Below are positions 14,216-25,399 of a stretch of 64,000 nt of DNA, piece by piece. The stretch spans positions 992,001 through 1,056,000 of the forward strand of contig JAJHTX010000013.1 in NCBI GenBank assembly GCA_032164295.1, read 5' to 3'. The DNA comes from Inonotus obliquus (Eukaryota; Basidiomycota; Agaricomycetes; Hymenochaetales; Hymenochaetaceae). Position numbers and translations under genes: made by a program. The notes under the pieces were generated by a model. It was not told the origin of the DNA, ran no database searches, and worked only from the letters and a program-made list of their open reading frames with translations. Position 1 is the first letter of the stretch; every line of letters begins with the position of its first letter.

Positions 14216-15228
14216 ATGGGCGACTCGACCAGTCAGCACACTTCAGATCCAGATTCCAGCACGCAGCCAATCAAACTTGCTCTCCTTCTCTGTGACACGC
14301 CAATACCCTCAATAGTCTCTTCAATTGGGACTTACCTTGACATCTTCCGAGAGCAGCTACGGCTTTCATATCCTTCTTACATCACTGATTTGAAGACAGG
14401 GTCACCCTTATCATTCAAACTTGATGGTTTCGATGTCGTGTCTGCCCAGGAGTACCCTGACTTGGATAAGGGAGGGTACAGGGGTGTGCTAATATCTGGA
14501 TCGAAGTATTCTGCGTATGATAATGACCCATGGATTGGACGACTAGTTGAATGGGTTAGAGACGTGGCGGAGCGAAGACAGGATGTGAAACTCATAGGTG
14601 CTGTATTGATTTACTACCTATACATGAAAACTATTCTCAGCACTGTACCTGCGTCCGGGAAGGCAGGTATATGCTTTGGCCATCAAATAGTAGCACGTGC
14701 TTTGGGTGGGGAGTGTATTCCTAATAATGGGCGATGGGAAGTTGGAACGACGAACATTGAGCTTACGGACATTGGAAAGAAGGTGTTTGAGACGGACAGA
14801 TCCTCGCTGGTGAGTCACCTCTTTGCCTGGTTTCTGTATTCTCGAGACTAATAATACACTTCCAGCCAATTCAACAAATGCACCGCGACCATGTACCGGC
14901 TGTTCCTCCCAACTTCCACCTCTTGGGATCTTCTCCAGTTGCACCTGTTCAGGGTCTCGTTCGTTTCCAACCATCTTCATCCCCGCGGCCGGATTCCGTG
15001 AATCCAAAGGACATTCAGATCCTTACAGTCCAGGGCCATCCCGAGTTTACGTCTTTCATTGTAAACAGCATAATCGACGTCCGAGAGGGGATCGGCGCGA
15101 TGAGTCCCGAGGTTGTTAGCGAGGGGCGGAAGAGATCTACGAGGCCGCACGAAGGAACCGGCGTTATTGGACGTGCAATTTGGAGAGTGTTGGGTGTTGA
15201 TGGGAAGAATGAAAAGAGTACTGCATAA
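14216..15228 (+). CDS. class-I glutamine amidotransferase-like protein
   Basis: Stand-alone class-I glutamine amidotransferase (GMP-synthase-type glutaminase fold), predicted to be cytosolic. Exons 14216-14597, 14667-14809 and 14866-15228 give about 295 residues. The nucleophile is the Cys in GICFGHQIVARALGG, and the catalytic His is in the VQGHPEF motif. An earlier family signature is the YRGVLISGSKYSAYDNDPWI stretch. The partner or substrate is unknown: many fungal proteins of this type have no defined synthase domain. The first intron is 69 nt (a multiple of three, without a stop) and splits the codon just before the ICFGHQ nucleophile turn, so intron retention would insert 23 residues there. 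Confidence 0.88.
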
Positions 15229-15239
15229 CCCACGAAACA

Positions 15240-15650
15240 AGTCACATTGGATAGGTTTGTCGTCATAACACCCAATCGCATTCAGATACGTCTAATTTCC
15301 CTCCGCCATTGAATGGTATAGAATTATTTTAGATGCTGCGAGAAATGTCTTCTCGTTGTACGTTGATGTACATGCGTATTTTCGTTATCCTCTACCTTTA
15401 TTCGAGGTGATACAAAATCAAGTTCAAGTCCAACAGACCCCTCTAACCCTTGACCCACCATCACCATCGACGCACGCCGTGCCACTCTCCGCCAACACCT
15501 TTCCTCACTCCCACACCTCCACGGGGGAATCTCTCCCTATTGATATCTTACTTGCTCTTCTGTGCTTACTCTCTTCGGGCATCTTCACTCTACGTGACTA
15601 GGCACGGTAAGCCACTCCTTGTCTGCGTCATCATCTTTGTTTCTCTACTC
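15240..15650. other. spacer between amidotransferase and pseudogene
   Basis: Pro/Ser/Thr-rich open frames (15356-15601) without recognisable domains. They may include decayed 5' sequence of the deubiquitinase fragment that follows. Confidence 0.3.
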
Positions 15651-16577
<927 letters not shown>

Positions 16578-16620
16578 TGAGAAGCGGGGAAGCGCATATA
16601 ACTAACCTTCCACACCCCTT

Positions 16621-17510
16621 TTACGTCAGGAACAACGCTTGTCCACCGAGTCTACCTTCAGTACCGACTTCGATCGACACCCGATTGACTTCGTTTGCAA
16701 GTGACGAAAGTTGGTCCGTGTTGTTCACGGTTTCCTTGAGGTCTAACATCTCATCCTGCACATCTACGTCGACAACCTTGTACAGGTTTCCGTGCGCGAC
16801 AGCCTTCGTGACTTTCGAAATCGAATGCACTTGGTTAGTGAGGTTGCTTGCCATTTTCTACGCGACCTTGGTGAATACCATGATTGCGAATAGGTTCTTC
16901 AAATACACTCACGTTCACATTGCGAGTCAAGTCTGCCCAAGGGCCTTCAACACGAGCCTGTCCACCGAGGATACCTTGTGTACCGATTTCAAGCGCGACA
17001 CGTATGACTTCGCTAGCGAATGTGCTAAGCTGGTCCACCATGGAATTGACCGTCTCCTTAAGAGTCGCCATCTCACCCTCGACCTGAATTACAACCTTCT
17101 GGGTCAAGTCACCACGTGCGACAGCAGTAGTGATTGGCTCAATAGATCTCACTTGATTCGTCAAGTTTGAGCGCATTAATTGTAAGCCGTTCCCATACTC
17201 CCTCTACATCCGGAACGACTGCTTTACCTCCCAATTTACCCTGACTACCTACTTCAAGTGAGCCTCGTAACCTCATTAGCTAACGCTCTCAGTCGTATAA
17301 CCATTTTTGAGATCTAGGATCTCTCCACTACAGTCCACCTCGATTTTCTTGGAGAGGTCTCCAAGGGCTCGTGACCTGAGCGATGGACCAGACCTGACAC
17401 ATAAGGGCGTGCTCGGCTGCACTGGTCGGTTGCTAACCTGCGGTAACTGGACCAGTGCAGCCGAGCTGGCTCTAAGATTGGGTGCAGGGCGATCACCCCG
17501 ATGTGCCCTC
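16621..17510 (-). pseudogene. HAMP-repeat fragment of a group III hybrid histidine kinase (Nik1/Os-1 type)
   Basis: The minus strand carries at least three decayed HAMP units typical of the osmosensing, fungicide-responsive group III histidine kinases. They read ALGDLSKKIEVDCSGEILDL near 17300-17360, then NLTNQVRSIEPITTAVARGD, GEMATLKETVNSMVDQLSTF, GTQGILGGQARVEGPWADLT, and [40 protein letters not shown]. Frames shift between units. The histidine kinase, ATPase and receiver domains are missing, and the sequence stops at GGQ near 16630, next to the end of the USP7 fragment. The HAMP unit near 17390 is broken by a hairpin-forming sequence. Confidence 0.85.
17411..17466. repeat. perfect 17-bp inverted repeat with 22-nt loop
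   Basis: The left arm GCTCGGCTGCACTGGTC (17411-17427) is exactly complementary to 17450-17466. The arms are GC-rich and would form a strong hairpin in DNA or RNA. It sits inside the dead histidine-kinase fragment, so it is an insertion or a later local inversion rather than part of the kinase. Confidence 0.9.
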
Positions 17511-18340
17511 CACGTCAAGTACTAACGCTTGACCGCCGGAAGGTCGATCTACCCACAGAAAGAGTAGCTTTTAACCCTTCAGAGGAGGTTTTACCATCCT
17601 CAAACATCTGACCAAGCTGTCGGTGCGTGGGTCATGGCTTGGGCTTTGCTGAACATTTGCTAACAGAGATCATGTACAGGGATAACTGAACTAACGAGTT
17701 CTTTCGGCCGGAAACCCTTGGACTCGTTCTTACGAAACGATGCCCAAAATGATTCAATCGCGTGCTCCAGGAGGAGAAACCGGAGGCAAAAATGAAGGTA
17801 GGCCTTTAGTCCGGTCGCATCTGCGTGACTCGAGTGACCTGTGTCGAAATGATTACATAGCTCGATAAGTATCAAATCCAGTTGCAATGAACTGATCATG
17901 ATTGAAAACTCCTTCCGCTACTCCATCGAGCGACTTGTTGGTTTTGCATCCCGCTAGTTATTCCATGGCTGTTGGAGAGGTCGGCATCACCTTGTGTGAA
18001 TATCGTATCCTACTAATGGACGGAAAGGTATGCACTTCAGTCTTATTCTATTTTGATCGCCTGCACAGGATGGCTGAAGATGCAGTGGTAGACACACTTC
18101 AACATTGACATCCCGACAGTAGGTATGTTCAAGAAACGTTTTCAGAATAAAGTATAGTAATTTACGCAGCTCCCAGCTTGAGTTTACTAAGATTCCCGTT
18201 GTGATACTCCGTACATCATCGTCAAGACCTTCCCTTGTGTCTCGCGTCCTTGACTTGGACCTTGGCATTGAGAGTTCTCACGCTTTGAATCGGATTATCT
18301 CCCTGCTCTTTTCGTGACCATGCATTGCTTTAAGAAAAGA
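17511..18340. other. stretch with no identified gene
   Basis: Short open frames occur on both strands. One plus-strand run near 18172-18310 (FTKIPVVILRTSSSRPSLVS) could be another gene remnant, but I cannot name it. Confidence 0.35.
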
Positions 18341-19530
18341 ACAGAAGTTTGTATTCTGGGCTTCAGCAATACTGTGGAGACATCTCCCAGTCCGAATTTA
18401 TTACCCGACTGCCCGAGATTTATTAGGAGGAGTCGGCAGTGCGTTCGATGCGAGTTTCATTCAATGCCTAGATATACGTGGCATCGCGCTCGACATATCC
18501 ACAACAACTTTCCAGCTTTGTATGCAAACTTGCATACGGGGCCCAGGGAAGATGTGGGTTCAGAAATGGTGTGTACCTTCAATTCGGTCCCTTGTCTTGA
18601 TAGTGTTTGCTGAATGAAAGGTCTATGACTACTTGATGGTGCGTGCCTAGATCAGATAGTGGTTAGATCGCTACCATTGGGAAAATCACGGTCTCTTATA
18701 GATGGTCCATGGTCCCAGCAACGTGGAATTATATTGCCAGTGATCTTGCATGTCCTGGGATGACTTCGAAGCACGTCGTTCACCGGCAGCCTCTTCCCCC
18801 GATACTTCCCAGGCGCGATACTCCGAGGACGCGAAACGTTCTGGTGGTGACGCTGTACGGGGACTCATAAAGACGCTAACGACTGCCATGCCTGAGGCAG
18901 ACATGCCGTGAAAAGGCTCCTACCAGCAGTCCAGGAATGACAACCACGACAGGATCGAGATGGAGTGCCCGCTGTTGCTCATCATGGCATACCAGCGAAG
19001 AAAGCATAAAATCACTCCGCCTTACTGGACGGTTTTGAGTTTTCAGAAATGGATCATTGTACGCTTTATTATTGCTGGAGGTGCGTTCACCTTGTGCTGC
19101 AGGCGCTATCGTACGTATGCTCTTTCAGGTCGCTAGTTTCTGCTCAATTAGAACTGTATCCTGGGTCAAGTTCCACTACAGGTTTGGACGCTGCCGTCCG
19201 GATAATTTCTTCCGATAATCACTCGCTACCGATGGTTTATCGTGGGGTAGTCAGACTCCCTTCGATATTTCGTGACCACCAAGTCTCGCTCGCAAAATGA
19301 GACGTACGTACGTGACAGGTGGGTGCAACACTCATATATATTCATTACTTTTTCCGTTTTACTTCTCATACTCTATGTTCGCTAAAGTCGCCTCCCGCTT
19401 ACACTTTGGATGGCTTTTCCTCTCAGCGTGGTCCCGAAGCATACTTCTCGAGAAAGGAAAGTCGGACAGATTGTTTACTATGCAAGCTGGTAGACAAATT
19501 CAAGTAGCGGTATGCTACAGCCACAAATGA
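18341..19530 (+). repeat. low-copy repeat A, copy 1
   Basis: Matches 57440-58230 and 58980-59990 in the same orientation with many substitutions. Shared landmarks include ACAGAAGTTTG..ATTCTGGG, CTAGATCAGATAGTGGTT, ACTGCCATGCCTGAGGCAGA and CGAGAAAGGAAAGTCGGA. Reading frames inside are broken differently in each copy. In copies 2 and 3 a run containing NITSLNPPDGFEFTNGFSYL stays open; here it is disrupted. No known transposon domain was seen. A shorter related segment recurs near 20390-20720. Confidence 0.7.
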
Positions 19531-19579
19531 CTAGTGCATAGTTGGGATCTAAGACATAAACCCCTTTCCATTCTCTCCT

Positions 19580-20375
19580 TTACCCCCTCCTCCTTGGCCT
19601 ACCTCTTCTTTTTTTCGTCGGCGTCGTCAAATCCTGAGAATTTTCTCCTTTACTCAAATCCTGAGAACTTTCTCCTTTCTTCAAATCCTGAGATCCTTCT
19701 CCTTTACTCGAATTCTGATTCCAGATTTTCTCTATAATTTCTTGCCTTTCCTTACGAAGTTTTGTCGATTTCGTCTTGAGCAGTTCATGTATGCTCTCCC
19801 ACCCATTATCTTTTTGGCAGTGTTGGAAATGTTTCATTAGGTTAATAATGATGTTGTCGTGCAGAGTTAGAATCCGAATCTCCTGGTTCAGTCCGGTCCC
19901 CCAGGATGTGGATTTGAATACTGCATTGCACAGTGGACACGTCATATCTATTAGTGAGGTTGTTGTCATATTATGCGAAAAACGTATCATAACGGACATG
20001 AGGGTCCACTCACCAACAGGTGTGCATATAGAACCATCCTCATACTTCACGAGGTCCCTCTCATCTATGTCAGCATCATCTGGGTAGTAGAGAGCCGTGA
20101 GCACTGACAAAACAAGTAGTAGGTAAATACAAGAAACATATTGAGGGGTGTTATAGGAACATACGTATCCACCACTTTCCTTCCATCAATGTTCGGATGC
20201 GACTATGAACCTTTTCCCTCTTTATTTCATCTTCACTCATGGCGGGAGGATATTCTACTGCTTTACCCGTGATGTCGTGAAGAGTGTCACTGTCCGAGTC
20301 ATTTTTTTTAGAAGCATCGTCCACTGTATGACGGCTCCTCTTTGGCAGTAAGGCCCTAGGCATGACTAGTGTCAA
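19580..20375 (-). CDS. unknown protein Z1: CxxC/His putative zinc-binding protein with KGExSQDL repeats
   Basis: I do not recognise a family. Predicted exons 20375-20165, 20103-20014 and 19947-19580 join in frame and give about 220 residues. Features in order are an acidic Ser-rich start, a helix (SEDEIKREKVHSRIRTLMEG), DMTCPLCNAVFKS with a CxxC pair, a His-rich stretch HDNIIINLMKHFQHC that could complete a zinc site, a coiled-coil-like KLRKERQEIIEKIW, about three 10-residue repeats around KGExSQDL, and a basic tail KKRRGRPRRRG that contains an AT-hook-like RGRP core. A divergent paralog with the same exon layout lies at 58357-58945. Both sit downstream of a repeat A copy, in the opposite orientation. 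A DNA- or chromatin-associated role is only an inference from the basic tail. Confidence 0.55.
19632..19725. repeat. 30-bp tandem repeat coding the KGExSQDL repeats
   Basis: Three imperfect tandem copies centred on TCAAATCCTGAGA.CTTTCTCC lie within the last exon of Z1. They keep the reading frame (30 bp equals 10 codons). Confidence 0.8.
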
Positions 20376-20699
20376 CTTGCACCCTATTTTCTATGCACCC
20401 AGTTTATATCTCAGTCACTTTGCATGAATTGCAGCAATATTATGGGCTTGTAATAATGTTATGTAAGCGAGAGCATCTCCTCCGTCTCAGCTTATTACCC
20501 GGGGTCTGAATGACACAGACTACTGTGTTTGTTCAATCATGCCTAGATATACAACACATGGCATCGCGTCCGACATATCCATAACAACTTTCCAACTTTG
20601 CCTTTCGTTATCATGAGAATGCATACCAGCAGCGTATGCAAACTTGCGTATGGGGTCCAGGGAGGAAGCGTACAGAACTGTTGTGTACCCTCAATGCGG

Positions 20700-21310
20700 T
20701 TCTTTGTATTGATCGTTGGGTCTCATCTCTCGCATCGTCCAAACAACGTGGAAATGTACCGCCACCGTGAGGATGATCAACCAAGTACATGGCATACAAC
20801 GCTTAGCCTTGTATTTGTGGCAAGCACGACCTGCCTTATGGAGATGCTTGTCGATACGTCCACCTCCAGCAACAATACCCACAGTCGCACGAGCCGAACC
20901 AGATATAGTCTTCTTCGCCCCAGATGGGAGGCTAATCCTCGTCTTGTCGTCTTCAACGGAATGCCCAATAATTTCCTGAAGTAACGCACAAGAGCCCCAC
21001 AATCCCCAACCTATTCCTCAGCATTACACACGACCACCCCTTCTGGGAGTTGCCCGAGTGGTATGACGTTGCCAGCAGTCAAAGCAGCTTTCTTGCCACA
21101 GTAGACGAAAGTACCAGTGTAGAGATGAAGGTCTCTTGTACCGGTAAGGCTCACGGAAAACGACACGAGCGAGAGGGGAACGACGTCCTGGGTCGTGAAC
21201 TAAATGATTTCTGGTACGAAACCGCGGACGTAGCCATTGCATTCCGCGAAATCGAGGTTACGAAGCTTGGCGGGCGCTTTACGGTGGTGAGTGTGCGCAT
21301 TGACATTTCA
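20700..21310 (-). pseudogene. ribosomal protein uL2 (cytosolic L8/L2) fragment
   Basis: The minus strand reads, with frame changes, [19 protein letters not shown], then [20 protein letters not shown], then [40 protein letters not shown] and VDHPHGGG. These are successive blocks of eukaryotic uL2. The N-terminal block is separated from DPGRR by a frameshift with an in-frame stop, and VDHPHGGG is also in another frame from the block before it. Highly conserved residues are altered (RIDKPLLKAGR has become [11 protein letters not shown]). The 5' start and the C-terminal basic tail are missing. It is a decayed copy; the functional gene must be elsewhere. Confidence 0.88.
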
Positions 21311-21558
21311 AATGGGTACATACATGTATCTCATGAGTGAGGGTGAGGGATGTCACAATTCAGGCTACATAAACTCGCCTGCCTCCAAGTCAATTCATTC
21401 GCGTCGTCTCTCCTTCCCTCACCCTCACCATCTCAGCACACACCCGCTCACATAGCCATCTCTTCTCGACCAAAGCTTTATTCTGATCCGACGCGAGTGA
21501 CACCTGACACACTCATCCAAGCTCTTCCTCTTACTCCCACCATTATTGCTGACCAACT

Positions 21559-22750
21559 ATGACCTCCCGCATCAACATTGCGCGCCCGATGGGCGCTCAG
21601 CGTACAGCCCTAGTTACAGCCCTGATACTCATGGATTTAGCAACTCACAAAGCATCGGATTTCGCGCAGCAAACACGACAGAGTCGGGCAACCTCCTGGA
21701 CAAGTTTCGCGCTGTCGCGTCGAAAATCGAGGACTATATTGAAACTTACTCGCGACCTTTGACACCACATTTGTCGGCCGTTGGCCGTTTTCTCATTGTC
21801 GTCACTTTATTGGAGGACGCGTGGCGAATCAAGACACAATGGGGCGACCCGTTGCGGTACTTGCAGAGGTTTGTATTATTTATGTGACCTGGAAAATGCT
21901 TTCCTGCCATACTCTGGTACAGTGTACTAGGCAACGAATGTTCCCCTGGGATTGTCACATACGTTCCTACTATTCAACGTCATTGTGAGTCTTGTTCAGT
22001 TCTTGCGAAGCGAACAGTGTTACTCGGATTTTTGTCGCTGAGCTGTCGAACCCTGCTATATGTCCTATGCGTCAACAGTACCACTGACTTATCCCGCTCC
22101 ATTAGGTCATGACCATCGCATCTGGTGAGGTGATCACCAAGCGACACACTGAATACGCCGTTATGGGCCTCTTAGGTGTTGTTGTTATCCAAGGTTTCGG
22201 CTACGACCTCATCTTCGGCCTAACGTACTTCCTACGAAACCTATCTGTCATTGGCAGCTTGTTTATGGTCTTTAGTGTAGCTGATTGATGATTACCCTTG
22301 TTTGCGTCGCTTGTACTCCGGAGTTTCAGTTTCGCGGTGTCGTTGGTTCTATGGAGAGCAATCACGGTTCTCTCATCAACCCTCGCATGTCCGAACGAGA
22401 GGTAGAACAGGTTGGCGTTCTTAAATATTGTCTATATATACCGCTTTTATGCTGATGGGTTTCGCGCCCCATAGATGAGTGATCTCAGTTGCTGTGGTCT
22501 ACCACTGAACAGCCTGCATATCTCACTTTGCCACATTTGCTGAATATCTCGTCCGTTGTCGGTGAAGCTCACCATTTGAATTTGATAGATCAAGACACTG
22601 GATCACCGTCCGTCAATGTCACTAGCTGACTTTGACAAGTGAGCTCTTTATATCGGTCTACAAATTCACTCATTGACACCATCCCGGGTATCCTGAAACT
22701 GCGTATACCTTCCTCATTGTTCCATTGAGTCGCAAATGTTATACCGAATT
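21559..22750 (+). pseudogene. SURF4/Erv29 cargo-receptor pseudogene, copy 1
   Basis: Similar to SURF4/Erv29, a multi-pass ER membrane receptor that packs soluble cargo into COPII vesicles. Remnants are MTSRINIARP, then (in another frame) SYSPDTHGFSNSQSIGFRAA, RPLTPHLSAVGRFLIVVTLL, and after an intron ITKRHTEYAVMGLLGVVVIQ and LTYFLRNLSVIGSLFMV. A deletion in the first exon shifts the frame near 21590, and a one-base loss at CCCCTGGGATTG shifts it again in exon 2. The 3' part ends near 22750, where sequence from a secreted-protein gene begins. The inverted copy 2 lies at 60405-61596. Confidence 0.85.
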
Positions 22751-23118
22751 GTCACTTACACCAGCGTTGCAGAGGTTGATGCAAACAGCGACAAAGGCGA
22801 ACGTTTCCGTTTCCCAACTGGAACTGGGGGTATACTCATCAGTCAAGCCCACGAGGACCACGCAGTTTGGATTTGACTCTGGTGCAAACGAGTTCCAAGC
22901 GGACTTCTCTCAAGACCACTTTGATGCACTCGTTTCTGTTACGCTCAACGGAAACAAGGCTTCTTTCTGCAATGGTAATACCTGCATTGGAGCTGGTGGC
23001 CGACGTAAGTCTTCCCTTACTTGTTGACGGGAAGATACTGAGATTATGATGTTCCGGATTTTCGTTAGCGACTTCTGATAAGTTCCAGTGGACGATCCAG
23101 GGTATCTCGCAGGCGTAG
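22751..23118 (+). pseudogene. frameshifted 5'-truncated copy of the small secreted protein gene
   Basis: Homologous to the intact gene at 24722-25364 from its third exon to the stop. It lacks the signal-peptide exon and the second exon. One extra T in GCAGTTTGGATTTG (intact copy GCAGTTGGATTCG) shifts the frame after SQAHEDHAV. The last exon (DKFQWTIQGISQA-stop) and its intron are still recognisable. Its left end fuses directly to the SURF4 fragment. Confidence 0.85.
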
Positions 23119-24600
23119 ATTATACTAAGCTCGCTCGCATGTTATGAACCCCTGCTTTCCACATGGATAAATTTGTTATATTTGAGCTCAGTGGATAGTA
23201 AAAAAAGTGCTTGCCTAAATTGCGTAAAATGATCCTGCGCAGCAGCGACTGTTTTTTCTTTCAGGTCCGAGTCTTGTTTCGTTGCAGTGTTCACACACTA
23301 CTACTTACATGCAATCTGAGACTTCTAGATTTACCGCGTGAAACATTCAAAAGGGCGGGGATCAGCGGCATACCGTAATATATGATCGCGGAAGTACGCA
23401 TAGTGTACAGGGAGGACGAGAATCAAGTTTACGGATCGGGATCCGTATCATACGGAACGCACATCAGATTGGCATCGAGTTGAGACATCCAAATGTAGCT
23501 GTGGCAACCGCATTCGGTATACGGTCATGTGAAAATGATCAACACATCTGATCGTGCTGCACCGCGACGACAAGGACTCTTATTTTCTCTCCCACATAAT
23601 CCCTCCGCCGTCTGCTTGTCGGTGTATCAGCAAAGCTGGAGTCACAATAAGCACCCTCGAGAAGCGACTGCGGTGGTCTTCAGCGCTCTTGTGATATACC
23701 TGATCCACTGTGACGCTTAGATGTATCCATGGCTACGCGCCGGCAGAAATGTGTGGTGTTTCAATCTGGACGAATCTCATCTTGAAGGCTTTACGATGTT
23801 GCATGGACCGCGTCATGCCGAATGATTCCGGCCCGACATAAGATGGCTGGTGGTGTCTTCTCATGCGACTTCGTTCCGATGAAATAACGCACTGCTTCAA
23901 CTCTTTCACCATCAATCCCCCTAAAGTCTGCTTTAGCTGGCGTTGGCAGTCTTTGGGATATGATGGCAGCTTGTTTATCATCAGGTATACTCTGTGATGA
24001 AAATTGCAAAGAAGGAAAGCCTCCTGCTCAATTACCTTGCTGATCGCGGTCTCATGAAACACAGGCCGCAAACAATCGCTTCGGTTGACTGCTGTGCGTC
24101 TGCTCCACTTCAATCCGTGCTCACTGTTGCTTTTATGATGCTGCTAATTATATCTACGTTTCCTGTATGTGATGTTCTGATCGCACTGTGCTATTATTAC
24201 GGGTTTCCAAACAGAGCATAGGCAGATTCCCGAAATTGGGTTACATCTTCCATCTGTGTCGGTGCTTTCGATGGCTGCGCTGCTCCCATCCAGTGCTGGC
24301 ACTTTAGTGCGTTTTATCAACTCCCTCCCACTCTTTCCAACTTCTTGTGGAGTCTCAGTTGCCGGGCGGCGCATCGGGAACACCGCATCCTGCTGCTAGC
24401 GAAGGAATGTGGTCCAGGAATACACAATTCACAAACACTTTCATCTTTGGGGACGCGCTACAAGCGGATCGTGACTATTCCTTCGCGTTTATGGGCGTGG
24501 TGTGGTGGTGGTGTTAGTGGTATGTCATATGCAATTTGGTGTTGTGGCCGAAGTGCCGTGTTCACGAAACGCGAGCTTTATTTATCCGGTCAACTTGAAA
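23119..24600. other. intergenic stretch with no gene identified
   Basis: Open frames such as 23733-24113 (-) and 24144-24383 (-) show no recognisable domain, and no splice pattern extends them. The last few hundred bases are probably the promoter of the secreted protein gene. Confidence 0.4.
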
Positions 24601-24608
24601 GAGAAAGG

Positions 24609-24616
24609 TATAAATA
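24609..24616 (+). promoter_or_regulatory. TATA box of the small secreted protein gene
   Basis: TATAAATA about 106 nt upstream of the start codon at 24722, a typical distance for a strongly regulated fungal gene. Confidence 0.65.
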
Positions 24617-24721
24617 CAGACCAGTTTCTGTCACTAGAAGCATCGACCCAACCAGCTCTTCAACAGCCCAACTCACTTCAACCCATATAATTTCTGCACT
24701 CTACCCATATCTTCATCTACA

Positions 24722-25364
24722 ATGCGGTCGACTTTCGTATCTATCGCAGCAGTGACTTTTGCTTGCCTCTTTTCCGCCGTTACAGCCCAGGAAGTGCGTT
24801 ATCCTGAGCCTGCACCTATTTTCTTTCAGAGCTGACTTGTTGACCTTCATTAATTTATTCTAGTGGAACGCCGTTTTCACAGACAACGGCGGTTTCGCGT
24901 TCCTCGACTCGAACAATGCGAAAATCGAAACGACCTCTCAGTCAAGGTAAGCACCCGACCAGAGTTTCTGTGTGACCATCTACCGTTATTAACGCATGTT
25001 ACTTTCACCGCTAGCGTTGAGGAAGTCAACGCTAACAGCGACAAAGGCGAACGCTTCCGTTTCCCGACTGGAACTGGGGGTATACTCATTAGCCAAGCAC
25101 ACGAGGACCACGCAGTTGGATTCGACTCTGGTGCAAACGAGTTCCATGCAGACTTTGCTCAAAATCACTTTGATGCACTCGTATCTGTTACGCTCAACGG
25201 AAACCAGGCTACTTTCTGCAATGGAAATACTTGCATTGGAGCTGGTGGTCGACGTAAGTCTCTGCTTTCTTCATTTGCTTATTGAAAAGATGTTGAGGAG
25301 ATTTTGTTTATTAGCGACTACTGATAGGTTCCAGTGGACAATCCAAGGCATCTCTCAAGCGTAG
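24722..25364 (+). CDS. small secreted protein, unknown family
   Basis: About 147 residues over four exons. The start at 24722 gives a clear signal peptide (MRSTFVSIAAVTFACLFSAV ending TAQE). The mature part includes WNAVFTDNGGFAFLDSNN, GERFRFPTGTGGILISQAHE, GANEFHADFAQNHFDALVSV and CNGNTCIGAGGR, and ends DRFQWTIQGISQA. Only two cysteines (CNGNTC) are seen in the mature protein. Introns follow TAQE, TTSQS and GAGGR. A TATA box precedes it. A frameshifted partial copy lies 1.6 kb upstream, so the locus has been duplicated. I recognise no enzyme motif. A role outside the cell is inferred from the signal peptide alone. Confidence 0.8.
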
Positions 25365-25399
25365 ATTACAGTGATGTTCGCATATTGTGGATCATGACT

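Noticed and set aside
14618..15007. 129-codon minus-strand frame over the amidotransferase gene
   Set aside because: Shadow of a gene with clear catalytic motifs on the plus strand.
20598..20984. 128-codon plus-strand frame
   Set aside because: Antisense to the uL2 pseudogene block with the [18 protein letters not shown] signature.
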